From the NCBI GenBank assembly GCA_037367355.1, contig CM074696.1:1984001-2048000 (forward strand): a stretch of 64,000 nucleotides of DNA, in the 5' to 3' direction. Under the pieces are notes generated by a model. It did no database searches, was not told where the DNA came from, and worked only from the letters and a program-made list of their open reading frames with translations. Positions 48,205 to 58,049 of the stretch are shown here, piece by piece (position 1 is the first letter of the stretch; each line of letters begins with the position of its first letter). This DNA is from Neoscytalidium dimidiatum. Its lineage: Eukaryota > Ascomycota > Dothideomycetes > Botryosphaeriales > Botryosphaeriaceae. The position numbers and the translations under genes are program-made.

Positions 48205-48891
48205 TCATCTCTTCCACCCATGATTCCACCCCTCCTTCGACGGCGTATCGACCTGCGGCCTTGCATACTCAATCGGTACGCCATCCCACACGTCGTTCTT
48301 CATCATCGCCGTCCGATACAGACGCCCCACGTTCTTGTTCGTCTCCGGCCCGGGCATTCCGTTCTCGTCGGTCAGACGCAGGGCCTCGCACGCGTCGCGC
48401 ATGCTGTTGTACTGCCGCTCCAACTCCAGCTCGTGCTCGCGCCGTTGCTTGCGCTTGAATAGCAACCAGGCGCGGTGGATGGTCCAGTGGCGCAGGGCGC
48501 GCAGGCGCGAGAAGCGGAGCGGGCGTGGTGTCTTCGGGTGGAAGAGGTGGTAACGGATTTGTGCTGTTGGGGAGGACGAGGTCAGCGTAGGATTTTATGC
48601 GTGGTTTTTTTTTTTTTCTTTTCTCGGAGTTTGGATGGAATTGGGCCATTGATGTGAAGTATGGGATTGGGAGTGCTCACTTATTCTTGCATCCTTCTTG
48701 GGGCCTTTGTTCTTCTTTGCTGACAGTGCGGCGGTGGTGGAGAAGGATGCGGTCTGGCTTGGTGCCGCTGCGGATTGAGGTGCTGGTAGAGGAACTCGGC
48801 GAAGCGCTGGGAAGGCGGGCGTTGGGCGTACCGCAAGCGGGCGGAAGACGGGCTGAAAGGCGCGCAGCGGGGCAGTCGTTAATCGTCTCAT
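48205..48891 (-). CDS. MRPL28: Mitochondrial large-subunit ribosomal protein mL40 (MRPL28 type)
   Basis: Mitochondrial ribosome component. Exons 48,891-48,681 and 48,563-48,205, joined over a 117-bp intron (GTGAGC..CAG), give 189 residues. The start 'MRRLTTAPLRAFQPVF' opens an Arg/Ser/Ala-rich targeting sequence running to about residue 60. The mature part has 'RITQIRYHLFHPKTPRPL', 'LRHWTIHRAW', 'QYNSMRDACEALR' and 'VGRLYRTAMMKNDVWDGVP', characteristic of the family. An upstream in-frame ATG exists at 48,975, but the 48,891 start directly precedes the targeting sequence. Divergent from PCM1. Confidence 0.85.
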
Positions 48892-49372
48892 GGCTGGGGT
48901 GCGGGCGCGTTGGACGCGGTGGAGTCCTTTGGAGCGGTGCTTTGGCGTCTGCGGCCGCTGCTCGTCGGGAAACATGGACAGGAGCGGATGCTGCCGGCGG
49001 GCCGTCGATTTTTCCAGCGCCAGATCCGGTGGGTAGCTCAGCGGCGGGGGATGCGGAGGGCAAGGGCTATTTTCGTTTCGCTCACCGCCGTCTCAGCCCT
49101 ACGCGGCGGACAGGCGAGTGAGAAGTGGCCCTGGCGGAGCGCCCCCCGATCGGCGGATAGGCCTAGTCTGTGTGCTGCGTGGGTGGAGCTGTTGGCTGAA
49201 GACACCGTTACAAGCCCCTCCAGCTTGCACACCCCCTACCTCCTGCTTCCCCGCTGCTACTCCTCCGCCTGTCCTTCTCCAGCTCTCTCCCTTTCTTCCT
49301 CTCTGCTTTTCCCTCTCTCCTCTCGTTTCCGACCCTCTTTCCGCGGTTTTTTCACCTGCCCCACCACCCACG
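48892..49372. promoter_or_regulatory. Divergent mL40/PCM1 promoter with a pyrimidine tract
   Basis: 481 bp. From about 49,215 to 49,345 the plus strand is almost entirely C and T (runs such as 'ctctccctttcttcctctct'), the usual composition just upstream of transcription starts in highly expressed fungal genes, here serving PCM1. Confidence 0.6.
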
Positions 49373-51352
49373 ATGGACCAGAAGATCTTGGAAGCTTCGG
49401 CGAAGCACCCCCAGCCGGGCAAGGTGTTCCAGTATGGCACCGCCGGTGTAAGTCACCTTCGAAACGCGCTCCCTTCGAACGCCCGTGTCGGTCCGACAAG
49501 AGCAAGCTGCTAACAATGAGTGCAGTTTCGCATGAAAGCGTACGTCAATTGAAGCCCTTTGTCTTCTCCGCCACCGCGCCTTTTTCCTACTCCAGAATGA
49601 AAGGCTGACATAGCTCTCTGCTTGCCGCAGCGACCTGCTGGACTCGGTCGTCTACCGCGTCGGCCTGCTTGCCGCCTTGCGCTCGAGGAAGCTCAATGGC
49701 CAAACCATCGGCGTCATGATCACTGCGAGCCACAACCCGCCGGAGGACAACGGTGTGAAGCTCGTGGACCCTATGGTGCGTCAAAATAATCGCGTCAAGC
49801 TTAAGGAAGAGCACGTCAGGCTGACCCAACATGACACAGGGCGAGATGCTCGAGGTATGCGCTCTCTCGCGGCCAGCCGTATAGTTTACGACGTTTCGTT
49901 GACGCCGTTCTCAGTCTTCCTGGGAAGCTCATGCCACCGTCCTCGCGAACGCCGAGACCGACGAGAAGCTCGTCGAAGCTTACAACAAGCTCGCGACCGA
50001 CCTTAAGGTGAACCAGACGGCTCCCGCGCGAGTCATCTTTGCCCGCGACACCCGTGCTTCTGGTTCGCGGCTAGTGGGCTGCCTTGTCGACGCCCTTGAC
50101 GCGACGGGTGCCGAGCATACCGACTACAAGTTCCTCACCACTCCGCAGCTGCACTACCTGGTGCGCTGCGTGAACACCAAGGGCACCGTGCACGAGTATG
50201 GTGAAGCGTCCGAGAAGGGCTACTACGAGAAGCTGGGTGCTGCCTTCAAGAAGGCCCTCAAGCACAGGCAGATCCCGGAGGATGCGCCGGAGGACAAGGG
50301 TGTCGTTGTCGACTGCGCAAACGGTGTTGGAGGCCCCAAGCTGAGGGAGCTGATCAAGTACTTGCCTGGCCCCGAGGAGAAGGGCATCAAGATTCAGGTC
50401 GTCAATGACGACGTGCATAAGCCGGAGAACTTGAACATGCAGGTGCGCATCCCCTAGCAATGGGTTTAAGTTGCTCAGATCTAATATGGGGCAGTGTGGC
50501 GCCGACTACGTGAAGACTGGCCAGCGTGCCCCGCCGTCGTCGAAGGCCGGACCCCTCGAGCGTTGCGCATCCCTGGACGGCGACGCGGACCGCATCGTCT
50601 ATTACTTCAACGATAAGGACGGCAAATTCAACCTCCTGGACGGCGACCGCATCGCCACGCTCGCGGCCTCCTTCATTGGCGACCTGTCGCGCCACGCGGG
50701 CCTGGGCGACCAGCTCAAGGTTGGTGTGGTCCAGACGGCGTACGCCAACGGCGCGAGCACCAAGTACGTGACGTCCGGGCTCAACCTGCCGGTAGTGTGC
50801 ACGCCGACGGGCGTCAAGCACCTGCACCACGCGGCTCTGCGCTTCGACGTGGGCGTGTACTTCGAGGCCAACGGGCACGGCACCGTTGTTTTCTCGCCGG
50901 CGGCGCTCAAGACGATCGAGAAGCACGAGCCGCAGTCGCCCGCGCAGCACGAGGCGCTCGAGACGCTGCAGGCTCTGACGGACCTCATCAACCAGACAGT
51001 CGGCGACGCGCTGTCGGATCTGCTGCTCGTCGAGGTCATCCTCGCCCACAAGAAGTGGGGCCCCGCCGAGTGGCTGCACACCTACAACGACCTGCCCAAC
51101 CGCCTGGTGCGCGTCGAGGTCAAGGACAGGAACATCTTCAAGGCCGTCGACGCCGAGCGCAGGCTCGAGGCCCCCGCCGGCATCCAGGACGAGATCGACA
51201 AGCTGGTGGGCAAGTACAAGCAGGGTAGGTCGTTCGCACGGGCCAGCGGGACGGAGGATGCGGTGCGCGTGTACGCGGAGGCGGAGACGCGGACGGAGGC
51301 GGATGACTTGGCGCAGAAGGTTGCGAGCTTGGTGAAGCAGTTTGGTTCGTAA
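49373..51352 (+). CDS. PCM1: Phosphoacetylglucosamine mutase
   Basis: Converts GlcNAc-6-phosphate to GlcNAc-1-phosphate for UDP-GlcNAc, the precursor of chitin, N-glycans and GPI anchors. Six exons: 49,373-49,447, 49,526-49,539 (14 nt), 49,631-49,775, 49,840-49,854 (15 nt), 49,915-50,442 and 50,495-51,352. All phases join, giving 544 residues, normal for AGM1/PCM1. The phosphoserine loop is 'ITASHNP' with Ser63, the metal loop 'DGDADR' is at 287-292, and the phosphate-binding '[10 protein letters not shown]' begins near 508. The two tiny exons encode 'FRMKA' and 'GEMLE', both expected in the family. Wobble positions in the last exon are strongly GC-biased. Confidence 0.96.
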
Positions 51353-51855
51353 GGGGGAGAACACAAAAGCGATGCGGCTCCGCCGTAAGGGTGGGTTAGG
51401 CTGGGCGCGTGAGCCGCGGGATACATGTTTGCTGTGATGCTTTCAGATACAGTTAGTTTCTAGAGAGATACACGAAAAGTTTGTGCTCTGAGTTGCAATC
51501 CGGGGGACTGCGAAGACTGAGCGCCCTAGGCCGAGACTGTGCAATTGGTGAGAATGAGTGCTGGCGGGAAAATCACATTCCTCTTCTGGGTGGTGCTGGT
51601 AGGCGGTGAACACGGGCGAATCAAGTGGGAGCATGTTCGAGAAGAGGCCATTGACGGGACACACGTCACCGATTGACCGGCGGTGCGGCGCGCTCTCGGA
51701 GGGGGGCATGCAGGTGGGGACCGCGTCTGGAGACAACCCCGCCATTCGTCTCTCACCAACACCTTCTTGTCCGCTTCACCCCCCAAAAGTGCCGCCGAAC
51801 ACTCAATTCCTCTGTGCTTGTTGCTAGGCCTCTTTGTAGAGCGAATTTAGACAGC
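51353..51855. other. Intergenic region between PCM1 and the IMPase gene
   Basis: 503 bp holding the 3' flank of PCM1 and the promoter of the next gene on the same strand. No gene recognised. Confidence 0.5.
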
Positions 51856-52936
51856 ATGGCGGACCTCAACCTCCAGGAGATCCACGACTTCCTCGTCGAG
51901 GTCGCGAAGAAGGCCGGCGAGATGATTACCTCCGCCAAACCCTCCACGACCACGACGGGCGAGAAGAAGAACTGTGAGTGAGCTTCACAGTTACCGAGTA
52001 AAGAAATGCTCCAGTGTGTGAAGGAATTGAGGGGCTAATGGGCCATCGCGTCAACAGCGGCCGACCTCGTCACCGAAACCGACCAAGCCGTCGAGAAGAT
52101 GGTGTCGACGACCCTGAAGGACAAGTACCCGACCTTCCGCTTTATGGGCGAAGAGACGTACAAGCCCGGCGACAAGCTGACAGCCGACCCGACTGTAACT
52201 GCTCCCCGCCTCTCTCCTCCTTCTTCCTCCTGCCCCCGTCCCACGAACAACCCCCCTCCCTCTCTCACAACCGCAGACGAACTGCTCCGCTAACAAGACG
52301 CCTTCTTCCCCCTCCCAGTTCATCGTCGACCCCATCGACGGCACCACCAACTTCGTGCACGGCTACCCCTACGTCAGCATCTCGCTCGGCCTGGCCGTCG
52401 ACCTCGTCCCGACCGTCGGCGTCGTCTACAACCCCTTCACCACCACCCTCTACTCCGCCATCCGCGGCGCCGGCGCCTTCCTGAACCTCACGACCCCGCT
52501 CCCGCTGCGCAGCCCGCCCGAGCCCCTGACCGACCTGTCCACCGCCGTCGTCTGCGTCGAGTGGGGCTCCGAGCGCGGCGGCAACGACTACGCCGTCAAG
52601 AGCAGGACGTTCGAGAAGCTGTGCGCGAGGAAGGAGGACGGCGGCGCGATGGTGCACGGGCTGCGGAGCTTCGGGTCCGCGGCGCTGAACCTGTGCGGCG
52701 TTGCGAGCGGGGGGTTGGACGTTTATTGGGAGGCGGGTTGTTGGCCGTGGGACGTGTGCGCCGGGTGGGTGGTGCTGACGGAGGCGGGCGGGATCGTGGT
52801 GGATGGCAATCCGGGGGATTGGGAGCCGAGGGTGGATCAGAGGAGGTATTTGGCGGTGAGGAAGGGTGAGGGGCAGAAGGCGTTGGTGGAGGAGTTTTGG
52901 GGCTTTGTGCAGGGGAGGTTTGAGGTCGGTAATTAG
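51856..52936 (+). CDS. Inositol monophosphatase family protein
   Basis: Mg-dependent phosphatase of the FIG superfamily, probably dephosphorylating inositol-1-phosphate. Exons 51,856-51,973, 52,058-52,194 and 52,319-52,936 (introns 84 and 124 bp) give 290 residues. Metal-site motifs are present: 'FMGEE' (Glu71), 'DPIDGTTNFVHG' (Asp89, Asp92) and 'WPWDVCAGW' (Asp230), with 'EAGG' after it. Length is normal for IMPase. The quinate-cluster QutG/qa-x proteins are in the same family; nothing nearby suggests a quinate cluster, so a general IMPase (yeast INM1 type) is more likely. Confidence 0.93.
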
Positions 52937-53613
52937 ATGGCGGTGCCGGTAGATGGTAGAGTGGGCTTGCATCTAGAGTTTGAAGGAGAGAAAAGAAGAG
53001 AGCAGTTCGTAGAGTATGAGAAATGCATTGTCATATTAGCATGATGCTGGGGTTTGCTCCGGTGAGTTGGAGGTTGGTGTGCTGAACGATGACGAGGCAC
53101 GCGAAAGGTATGTTCAAGTTTCCAAGAATATGAAATTGGCACTGATTGATACCGTAGGAAAGCGGATCTGTGGCGGAAAAGCAATGGACATGTCGTCGGT
53201 CTGAGTGTACTTCCAAGGACAGTGACGACAATTGCAAATCCAGTTCAACAGATCGTGGCTATGCACAATACCTCTGTAAGTCATAGAGGATGTAGCAGTG
53301 TCGTCAGTACCTCACTTGAGGTAATCTCCCAAAAATGGCCCCCAAAGTTGACCCTAAAGGATGCGGTGTGGCAGTGTCACCGCAGACACCGACAGACCAC
53401 GACAACGCAACTCCACTAAAAGTCACCGACCTGCGGCGCAGCACTCCGCTCCACCCCCATACAAAACCGCCGCCCGCACCCCGCAGCTTCCAAATTCAAC
53501 CTACCACCTCGTATCTCTCTCCTCCTCTGCTCAGACGTCCCGGCCATCCACTCACTATAAAAAAAGAATTCAAAAGTAAAACAAACCAGATCATTCCACC
53601 GAACGCAACGACA
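52937..53613. other. Intergenic region upstream of the F-box gene
   Basis: 677 bp. The frame of the next gene is open from 53,335, but the methionine at 53,614 fits the domain start better. No other gene recognised. Confidence 0.45.
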
Positions 53614-54372
53614 ATGTATCCCCCCACCGCCACCACCAACACCTCCCAACCCTCGCTCCTCCTAAACCTTCCCCCCGAACTCCTCGCCCTCATCATCGCC
53701 CAGCTCGCCTTCCCGGACACCGCCCTCCTCCGCGCCACCTGCCGCGCCTTCGCGGCCCTCATCCCGCCGCAGCCCGCCACCTGGGACGTGCTGCTGCGCG
53801 CCGAGGAGTCGGCCTGGGCGCTGCGCCGCAACCGCCTGTGCTGCGTGTTCTGCGCGCGCCTGCGGCCCGCGTCGCGGTTCTCGGACCGCGAGAAGGTCGC
53901 GGGGGCGTGGAAGGCGCGGGAGGGGTGGAGGGGCTGCGTCGACTGCGGCGAGTGGGGGTGGGGGTGGGGGTGGGGTGTGAATGAGAGGATGCGGGTGAGT
54001 GAGGTAAGGTGCGTGAGGGTGGATGGGCGGGAGCGGGGCGTTTGTCGCCCGTGCGGGAGCGTGTTCGGGCGGTGGGGTGGGCGGGATGCGACGAGGGCGG
54101 TTTGTGGGGAGTGTGAGGGGGATGGGTTGGAGCGCGAGTGGAGGAGGGCGGAGGAGGCGGCGAGGGTGTGGGGCGGGTTGGGGAGGGCGAAGGACGGGTG
54201 GGGGAGGTTCTGGCAATGGGAGTTTGGGTGGTATGAGTTGGAGGAGGTGAGGAAGGGGTGGGATGAGTATTCGTGGGGGTATGGGTATTGTTCGTGTTGT
54301 ATGGAGCAGGAGCCGCAGAAGTGGAGGGAGGAGTGGAGAGGGGTGAATGTTTTGAAGAGGGTGGACGGGTGA
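53614..54372 (+). CDS. F-box protein with several CxxC pairs
   Basis: Probable substrate adaptor for an SCF ubiquitin ligase; the target is unknown. A single exon of 252 residues from ATG 53,614 (acaATGt). An F-box-like segment occupies residues 18-50 ('LPPELLALIIAQLAFPD', then 'RATCRAF'). It is followed by a Cys-rich region with five close Cys pairs (CCVFC, CVDC, CRPC, CGEC, CSCC) that could bind zinc. 'CARLRPASRFSD' resembles the linker seen in many fungal F-box proteins. The second half is unusually Gly/Trp/Arg-rich because of G-rich codons. An in-frame ATG upstream at 53,335 would add 93 low-complexity residues and is less likely. Confidence 0.75.
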   Translation: MYPPTATTNTSQPSLLLNLPPELLALIIAQLAFPDTALLRATCRAFAALIPPQPATWDVLLRAEESAWALRRNRLCCVFCARLRPASRFSDREKVAGAWKAREGWRGCVDCGEWGWGWGWGVNERMRVSEVRCVRVDGRERGVCRPCGSVFGRWGGRDATRAVCGECEGDGLEREWRRAEEAARVWGGLGRAKDGWGRFWQWEFGWYELEEVRKGWDEYSWGYGYCSCCMEQEPQKWREEWRGVNVLKRVDG

Positions 54373-55768
54373 TAGGGTTTGGTGAAGCAAAGGTGAGAGA
54401 TTTTTCCGTGGGTGAAGCGGCTGTGGCGAAGAACCTGGCTGTGGATATATTGGTAAGCTGACGCATTAACGCAGAAAATTCCGCAAGCTGCAGAAAGCCA
54501 ATTACAGACCTCACCAACCATCTCTTTGAGAGAACAAGATGATAAATTCGATTGGTGCTACATTCACTGGTGATGGGAATGGCTCATCATAGATCAAGGT
54601 ATTTGCTACCCGCCCGCTTTCATGTACCCTTCGAGTGGAGCTTTGCGAGAGGCTGGTCGATATCTTCGGATTTCAGCGTCACCCCGGAGGCTCTCACGAA
54701 ACAAACTCAGAGGGGCCGAACTGAAGGATCCCTTCCCGCATGAGTTGCTGCGTTACCTGCGAAGGCTAGGCGTTAATGGTCTAGAAGTACTCTTCGCAAC
54801 ACTCTTAACGGTCTAACACCTCTCGTCGACTACTCTCACTGCACCAACCCGATAAACTCGCTGCTCGCATTCGTGGCTCCTTATATTACCATTGTAACCT
54901 CCATTTCTTCGAAACATCTGCAGATCCCGATAGACCCGATTCTATCGTCCTCAATGCTACCCTCTTAAAATCCAACAACAACCACCCTTATCACCTGAAA
55001 AAGACGTCTTACTAGCGGGTGATGTCATTGAAGAAGACACTTTCTGGGTTGAGCTGAACCTCACCTACCCTGAGAAGGATCATCAGAGATTGTTGCCTGG
55101 GCCTGGATAGTGGGGCCTGAAGTCATGGGCCAGAGACAATGGGCGGCAGGTTCAAGAGGTCGAAGTACACTGGACATGGGCTGGGAAGATCAGAACGCCG
55201 CTTAATCAAGGTTTACTTTGGACGTTGAGGTAAGATGGGAAGCACATGTGCATGTTTGAGCATGGAAAGCCAAGTACATGGTCAGTTGTGTAGGTCTGAT
55301 TGCTACTGTAGACGTTAGTCGAGGATGGTTCAGAGAGGATATGTATAGAGTGGGGAGGAATGTGAGCTGCGGGGCTAACCCTGTTGTGGCCTATCAGAAA
55401 TGCACAGCTCACGCCAACATCATGTGAACTCGTTTACATATCCCAACATCTGAAGTCCCAACTTGAAATCGTTTTGGGGTGATCTTCAGTTAAACAAGCG
55501 CAATCACTCATGATGATTTCGAAACTCAGGATCGCCTTCTACACCTTGTTTCGATGTGCCGGCAATAAATTCTTCCGGCGGCACCTTTCATGGTCTGCAG
55601 GCTCTGCCAGAAGAAGTAAAACTCAAGCGACACCTGTATGGGCATCTCCAGAAGAACGCGTCACTATACAGAAGATACCGGCATTCCACCAGTGAGTAGA
55701 CTACAATAATGCAGGAAAAGGTCGAACTAATTTGAAGCCCTTTGGATTACTTCCTTGCTCTGGCCTGG
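54373..55768 (+). other. Intergenic region holding possible gene remains
   Basis: Contains the candidate pseudogene at 54,600-55,230 (listed separately). The rest shows no gene; the part just before 55,769 may contain an upstream exon of the HET gene (open from 55,510), but I could not find a convincing splice pair. Confidence 0.4.
54600..55230 (+). pseudogene. Possible decayed gene of unknown family
   Basis: Coding-like text shifts between frames, for example 'DPDSIVLNATLLKSNNN' near 54,940 and then 'LLAGDVIEEDTFWVELNLTY' at about 55,005-55,070. A TAG next interrupts '...LLPGPG' and 'KSWARDN', where a Trp codon would fit. No family recognised. It could be chance. Confidence 0.3.
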
Positions 55769-56100
55769 ATGGGCTCGTCACTAACTCCCTTCGTTGCCTT
55801 GGCATCACTCGGCTCTTGCCTTGAAGCTACCTCTGTTTACAATCTTGATTTCCCTTCTGGTGCTATCGTATCATCGGACCATTTATACTCCATCGATGAA
55901 AGTGAGTGCGAGCGAATCATAATACAGGGGGAGCAAAAGCCGTCATCAGTCTATCACCATCTACGCCCCGGGCAAATCCGATTGTTTGTGTTATATTCGG
56001 TATCAGAAACAGATGGAAAGCTACAAGGCCGACTGGTTCCTTGGGAGATCTACGGTCTAAAACCGCGTTACGATGCACTTTCTTATGCGTGGGGCAGCCC
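55769..56100 (+). pseudogene. HET-domain gene fragment, cut at an assembly gap
   Basis: The frame from ATG 55,769 ends in 'LKPRYDALSYAWGS', the characteristic beginning of the HET (heterokaryon incompatibility) domain, immediately before 100 Ns. HET proteins control non-self recognition and cell death on hyphal fusion. The text 'YHHLRPGQIRLFVLYS' just upstream matches the usual lead-in. After the gap comes a gypsy element rather than the rest of the domain, so the gene is either disrupted by the insertion or misassembled. The true start is uncertain, since the frame is open from 55,742 and an exon may lie farther upstream. Confidence 0.7.
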
Positions 56101-56200
56101 NNNNNNNNNNNNNNNNNNNNNNNNNNNNNNNNNNNNNNNNNNNNNNNNNNNNNNNNNNNNNNNNNNNNNNNNNNNNNNNNNNNNNNNNNNNNNNNNNNNN
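56101..56200. other. Assembly gap (100 N)
   Basis: Exactly 100 undetermined bases, a conventional size for a gap of unknown length. It lies between the HET fragment and a gypsy copy. Confidence 1.
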
Positions 56201-56755
56201 GGCGTTCTCTGGTGCTCTGGGTCCGTTGATTGCTCGACTCAAGGAGCTATGCCGGCGCTATGCTTTCAGCCTCATGTTAAGCTGAGTTCCGAGGATCAAG
56301 GGACAGATTGACTGAAGCTGTTCCTCCTCCGTCGGAAGGTTGTTCTGTTTCGGTCCAGGTGTCATGGTTGGCAGTTTTCAGAGGTGAAGGCCTCGGTGCC
56401 TAAGGTGGTCAAAGTGTTACGCCGGACTCTTTTGGAAGTCGGGCGCGTCGGCAGCTGCTTTCTGAGGCAATACAGTGGTAGGCGAGAGGCTTCGTACAAT
56501 GGTGGGAATCAATGACAAGTTGACCACGAGAGTCCAACACGATAAATGATGTGGTCTATATGGGTGATCGGTACGATCGTAGTGATCTGTAATGTTAACC
56601 CACTGATCAGTACTGATCGATGGTCCAGCTTGCTGAGTGCGGTATTCTGATGCATCGTGTCGGTAGGTATTCTGCCAGTTAGGCCCCGAGTTGTCACGTG
56701 GCGGTAAGTAGTCGTAGGGTTCGTTATCCGCTGCTCTGACGACTGTACCGTAACA
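56201..56755 (-). mobile_element. Second copy of the gypsy element (gag start and 5' LTR), indel-rich
   Basis: 56,201-56,414 matches the gag start region 24,100-24,331, and 56,415-56,755 matches the 385-bp LTR but is only 341 bp long. Nearly all differences are missing single bases, often in homopolymers (ccggg to ccgg, gtttcg to gttcg), with few substitutions. That pattern looks like low-quality consensus beside a gap as much as real decay. Orientation is the same as the nested element (minus). Confidence 0.85.
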
Positions 56756-58049
56756 TGAAGACGTTTAATACGTTCCTATAGTAAATTCTTATATCTTTTA
56801 TACGTACGCGACGCGTCTTCGCCTATTAGTTATTAAGAACTATTAATTTTACTTATTATTTTTCTAAAACTAATTGCTTAGCTCGTCTTAGTAGTTAACT
56901 AAATTAGTATTGGTTTGCGCTATGCTATAGCGAAAACTGTTTGCTTGGTTTGTTTATTGCGACCCCTAAACCAGATGGGAGCATAGAGATGCATCCTACT
57001 CGCGCTGACTCCAAACTATGGAGATTAGGATTCCATGTTTAGGCCGACGAGGTATATTCAAGTAATTTTAGAGGTGGGGTGTATTCCTGTATTGGTGCTG
57101 GGTCAAATACATCCTAACGGATGCGCGACCGGCTCGCCTTGAGACGAGCTTTCTCAGGTACTGGACCATCTTGAAAGGGAGGGCGAGGCACCGGAGAGGG
57201 CCCAAACGGCTGGCTCCGAATATTTCTCGGTAGCTTCTAGTGATTCATAGGCAATAGCTCGTGATATAATTAAATATCGATTCAAAATCCACACATGTTG
57301 GGCTTGAGAAAACGTACTTGGAGATGGCTGCTCCAACGTGAAGAAGACCGAAGTTAGCCCTGGCTTATCGTTGTGGTCTGAGCTTCTGAGGCGAGGAATT
57401 CATATTCCGCCCTATCAACCTCATATACGCGCAGTAGAGACCATGTCTCTGAAAATCGATGGTGCATATTTGGAGTGTACTATCTCACAAGCTCCGCACG
57501 TCTTCATCACACCACAATATGCCTCTAAAGTTTGGGTGGCTGAGGAACATTACACTTACCATTCATCCCACACGCTGTTAGACCCGGATAGCACCGTCTT
57601 CTGTCGGTTGACCAAGGACTTTCTCCAGTGCAGGCAATACGTGCAATCGAGCGTGACCCGCCCCTTTGCACAATTTTAAGCCACTAGTAAGCGGTTTAAC
57701 ATAGGCAGTTTGCTTTCGCGAATTTACTTCACGAGTCCGAGTCCGAACGCGAGAATCTTTCCTTTCTGACATACTAACCTACATGCTGCAGCCATGCATG
57801 ACTAGGTCCAGGGGTTGGAGGATGACTGTCTGCCACGCATGAGCACCTTTAGCGATGTACTGCACTCCGCAATCGGAGCAGTATACGAGATGTGACGGGT
57901 TCGGTATCCACAGTACCGAGATCGAAGGAGGGGTAAAAGGGTGCTGGAGGGATGACCGGAGGTTTGTCAATTGGGTATGCTCGGAACAGGGCTGCCAATA
58001 TTTTCCGGCCTTTGGGTAATTTTACGTTCTGCACAGGGTGAATGACCGA
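56756..58049. other. Gene-free stretch, RIP-like at its left end
   Basis: 56,757-56,925 is CpA/TpG-poor and AT-rich like the RIP-mutated blocks. From about 56,940 composition is normal. A 113-codon open frame at 57,338 has no recognisable domain. Confidence 0.45.

Noticed and set aside
50402..51364. 320-codon open frame on the minus strand
   Set aside because: Antisense to the last PCM1 exon, where third-position GC bias leaves few stops.
52265..52972. 235-codon open frame on the minus strand
   Set aside because: Antisense shadow of the inositol monophosphatase exon.
53496..54521. 341-codon open frame on the minus strand
   Set aside because: Antisense to the F-box gene; Pro/His/Ser-rich text caused by G-rich codons on the other strand, no domain.
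57338..57679. 113-codon open frame that might continue the HET gene
   Set aside because: It starts 600 bp beyond the LTR, shows no HET motif and no frame or splice link to the fragment at 55,769.
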